A stretch of 7,601 bases of DNA from Thermoplasmatota archaeon (GTDB lineage Archaea; Thermoplasmatota; Thermoplasmata; UBA10834): the NCBI GenBank assembly GCA_022848805.1, contig JAJISI010000059.1, forward strand, positions 1 through 7,601. The letters are read 5' to 3'. Position numbers and translations under genes: made by a program. The notes below the pieces were generated by a model that ran no database searches, was not told the DNA's origin, and was given only the letters and a program-made list of their open reading frames with translations. Each line of letters opens with the position of its first letter. Within the stretch, counting starts at the first letter, position 1. This document shows positions 6,442 through 7,601 of this stretch, piece after piece.

Positions 6442-6466
6442 CGACGGGAATCCGAATCTCCACCAG

Positions 6467-7222
6467 ATGAGAGTCGTTGGAATCCTCACCGAGGATTCGA
6501 GAATGTATTTCGAGATCTTGACAGCTCTGCGTTCGGAAGGGTTGAAGCACGTATCATTGGATTTCTCGGAGCCGTTGCCGGCCGACGTGGCCGTGATAGT
6601 GTCAACGGAAGATGAGAGACATCGAATAGCTTTTGACCACGTTGTCACAAATCCGAACCCTGACGCCGCAATGGAAGAGGTGAAGAGCCTTCTCGCAGGC
6701 GAGAAAGACCTGACGACGGTAGTCGTCGGAATCGACCCGGGGAACAGGCCGGGAATCGCCGCGGTTGCGAGCGACGGCACCGCCCTTATGAGGATGCAGG
6801 CACCGGATCCTGAGGGGGTGCGACCCCTTGTCGAAGAGGTTGCTGACAGATACTCATCCTCCGCGCTGGTAGTTCGGATTGGCAATGGGGACCACACAAA
6901 CAGGAACAGGATCTTCAACGTGCTCTGGGATTGCGGCTACTCGGTCGAAATCGTCGACGAGCGAAACACGACGAAACGGTCGAAGACGCCCGACGAGGAT
7001 GCTGCGTACGAAATCGCGTTGACGCCGGGCCATGCTCCGAGGAAGAGGCAGGAGGTGTCTCCGCCACCAGGTGAGATACGCAACATACAACGACTCAGCA
7101 GGTTGCAGAGCGAGGGAAAGCTGACCGTCTCGAGGGAGCTTGCGAAGAAGGTCGCCTCAGGCGAGATATCCATGGAAGAGGCGATAGTCAAACAGAGGGG
7201 GGTTAAAGCGAGTAAGCGCTAG
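6467..7222 (+). CDS. Uncharacterised archaeal protein with RNase H-like (RuvC/YqgF-like) core
   Basis: I do not recognise a named family. From the ATG at 6467 the protein has 251 residues in three parts. Residues 1-80 look like a small alpha/beta domain beginning with a hydrophobic strand (MRVVGIL). Residues 85-190 look like an RNase H fold: the strand VVVGIDPG (85-92) matches the first catalytic-aspartate strand of RuvC and YqgF, here D90. Later VEIVDERNTT (160-169) and DEDAAYEIAL (176-185) resemble the YqgF 'DER.T' and final 'D..AA' motifs. Residues from about 200 are basic and helical and could bind nucleic acid. I chose this start because of the TATA box 30 bases upstream; a GTG at 6395 would add 24 residues but lies inside dnaJ. 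It may be a nuclease, resolvase-like or inactive protein; a link to the chaperones is only positional. Confidence 0.65.
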   Translation: MRVVGILTEDSRMYFEILTALRSEGLKHVSLDFSEPLPADVAVIVSTEDERHRIAFDHVVTNPNPDAAMEEVKSLLAGEKDLTTVVVGIDPGNRPGIAAVASDGTALMRMQAPDPEGVRPLVEEVADRYSSSALVVRIGNGDHTNRNRIFNVLWDCGYSVEIVDERNTTKRSKTPDEDAAYEIALTPGHAPRKRQEVSPPPGEIRNIQRLSRLQSEGKLTVSRELAKKVASGEISMEEAIVKQRGVKASKR

Positions 7223-7601
7223 AACAGGTGATCGTCCGTGGTTCTGGCGCATCCTCCGACGCTGCACTCGATAGTCTCGATTCCGAGCTGTCGGATCCTG
7301 TCCCTCACGACAGGGACGAGTTCGGGAGAGGTGTTGACGTAGACCGTCGCGCCAGTGTCGATGGAGAAATGGGCCTGTATCCCCTCACTACGCATCTTCT
7401 TCACTTCGAGGATCACACTGACCGTCTCGGGCCGCCAGAGTATAAGCTCTTCCAGACCGGTCATAGTGATGCCGTGCAGGATGAGAGAATCCTTCTCCGC
7501 GAGTTCGCCTAGGCGAACGATATCTTTGCGCCTTATCGCGCTCTGCATCTCGGCTATCGCCCCATGGATGTAGGCAAGTCTCGAATGGAAGAACGGCGAC
7601 G
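7219..7601 (-). CDS. Diphosphomevalonate decarboxylase family protein, C-terminal part (5' end beyond right edge)
   Basis: The frame is open from the right edge down to a stop at 7221-7219, giving about 127 C-terminal residues of a longer protein. An internal ATG at 7548 is not the start, because family-like sequence (SPFFHSRLAYIHGAIAEM) precedes it. KDSLILHGITMTG, then a helix, then HFSIDTGATVYV match the C-terminal half of the GHMP-fold mevalonate diphosphate decarboxylases ('DS...H' and 'T.DAGPN.'). The aspartate encoded at 7359-7357 corresponds to the catalytic one. Such enzymes remove CO2 in the mevalonate route to isopentenyl (di)phosphate, needed for archaeal lipids. Thermoplasma relatives include a mevalonate 3-kinase and a 3,5-bisphosphate decarboxylase. 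Keeping the aspartate favours a decarboxylase over the 3-kinase, but the substrate cannot be fixed from this part. It ends DDHLF and meets the RNase H-like gene tail to tail. Confidence 0.8.
   Translation of the reverse strand, partial: SPFFHSRLAYIHGAIAEMQSAIRRKDIVRLGELAEKDSLILHGITMTGLEELILWRPETVSVILEVKKMRSEGIQAHFSIDTGATVYVNTSPELVPVVRDRIRQLGIETIECSVGGCARTTDDHLF

Noticed and set aside
6426..6470. A 14-codon frame starting at the ATG at 6426.
   Set aside because: It is very short, has no ribosome binding site and spans the TATA box of the next gene.
7228..7512. Plus-strand open frames of 94 and 72 codons near the right edge.
   Set aside because: They are antisense to the decarboxylase-family gene, whose motifs are clear.

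Overview
The window looks like chromosomal DNA from a euryarchaeon, most likely a member of Thermoplasmatota or a relative with moderately high GC. The evidence is a group II (thermosome) chaperonin, archaeal TATA-type promoters, a DUF2240 protein, a HisA-like paralog of archaeal type, and a diphosphomevalonate decarboxylase family enzyme typical of archaeal isoprenoid synthesis. A complete bacterial-type Hsp70 set (GrpE, DnaK, DnaJ) is also present. Many archaea lack that set, and in mesophilic or moderately thermophilic euryarchaea it is generally thought to have come from bacteria. The exact lineage is an inference.

Layout. The left edge (1-729, minus strand) holds a two-gene unit: a HisA/HisF-like TIM-barrel protein whose 3' end overlaps the start of a DUF2240 protein that runs off the window. 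A 212-base divergent intergenic region (730-941) carries the thermosome promoter, with a TATA box, a small perfect palindrome just after it and a strong ribosome binding site. It also carries a probable weaker promoter and an inverted repeat for the minus-strand unit. The plus strand then reads thermosome, grpE, dnaK, dnaJ, and a three-part protein with an RNase H-like (RuvC/YqgF-like) core that I cannot name. A minus-strand diphosphomevalonate decarboxylase family gene enters from the right edge and meets that last gene tail to tail, the two stop codons sharing the four bases CTAG.

How the genes work together. Residues 942-6425 form a protein-quality locus. DnaJ delivers clients to DnaK and stimulates its ATPase, GrpE exchanges its nucleotide, and the thermosome encloses and folds released clients. 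grpE and dnaK are only 15 bases apart and surely share a transcript, and dnaJ follows after 87 bases. The 99 bases between thermosome and grpE contain the most interesting non-coding structure here. It is a perfect 8-bp inverted repeat with a 9-base spacer, and its left arm can also pair with an upstream segment, so two hairpins exclude each other. The spacing resembles bacterial CIRCE operators, but the sequence does not. The RNase H-like gene has its own TATA box about 30 bases before its ATG and no Shine-Dalgarno, so it is probably leaderless and regulated separately. I found no tRNA, rRNA, CRISPR array, insertion sequence or prophage feature. The strongest leads are the putative chaperone control sites, the RNase H-like protein, and the HisA paralog that lacks the first catalytic aspartate.
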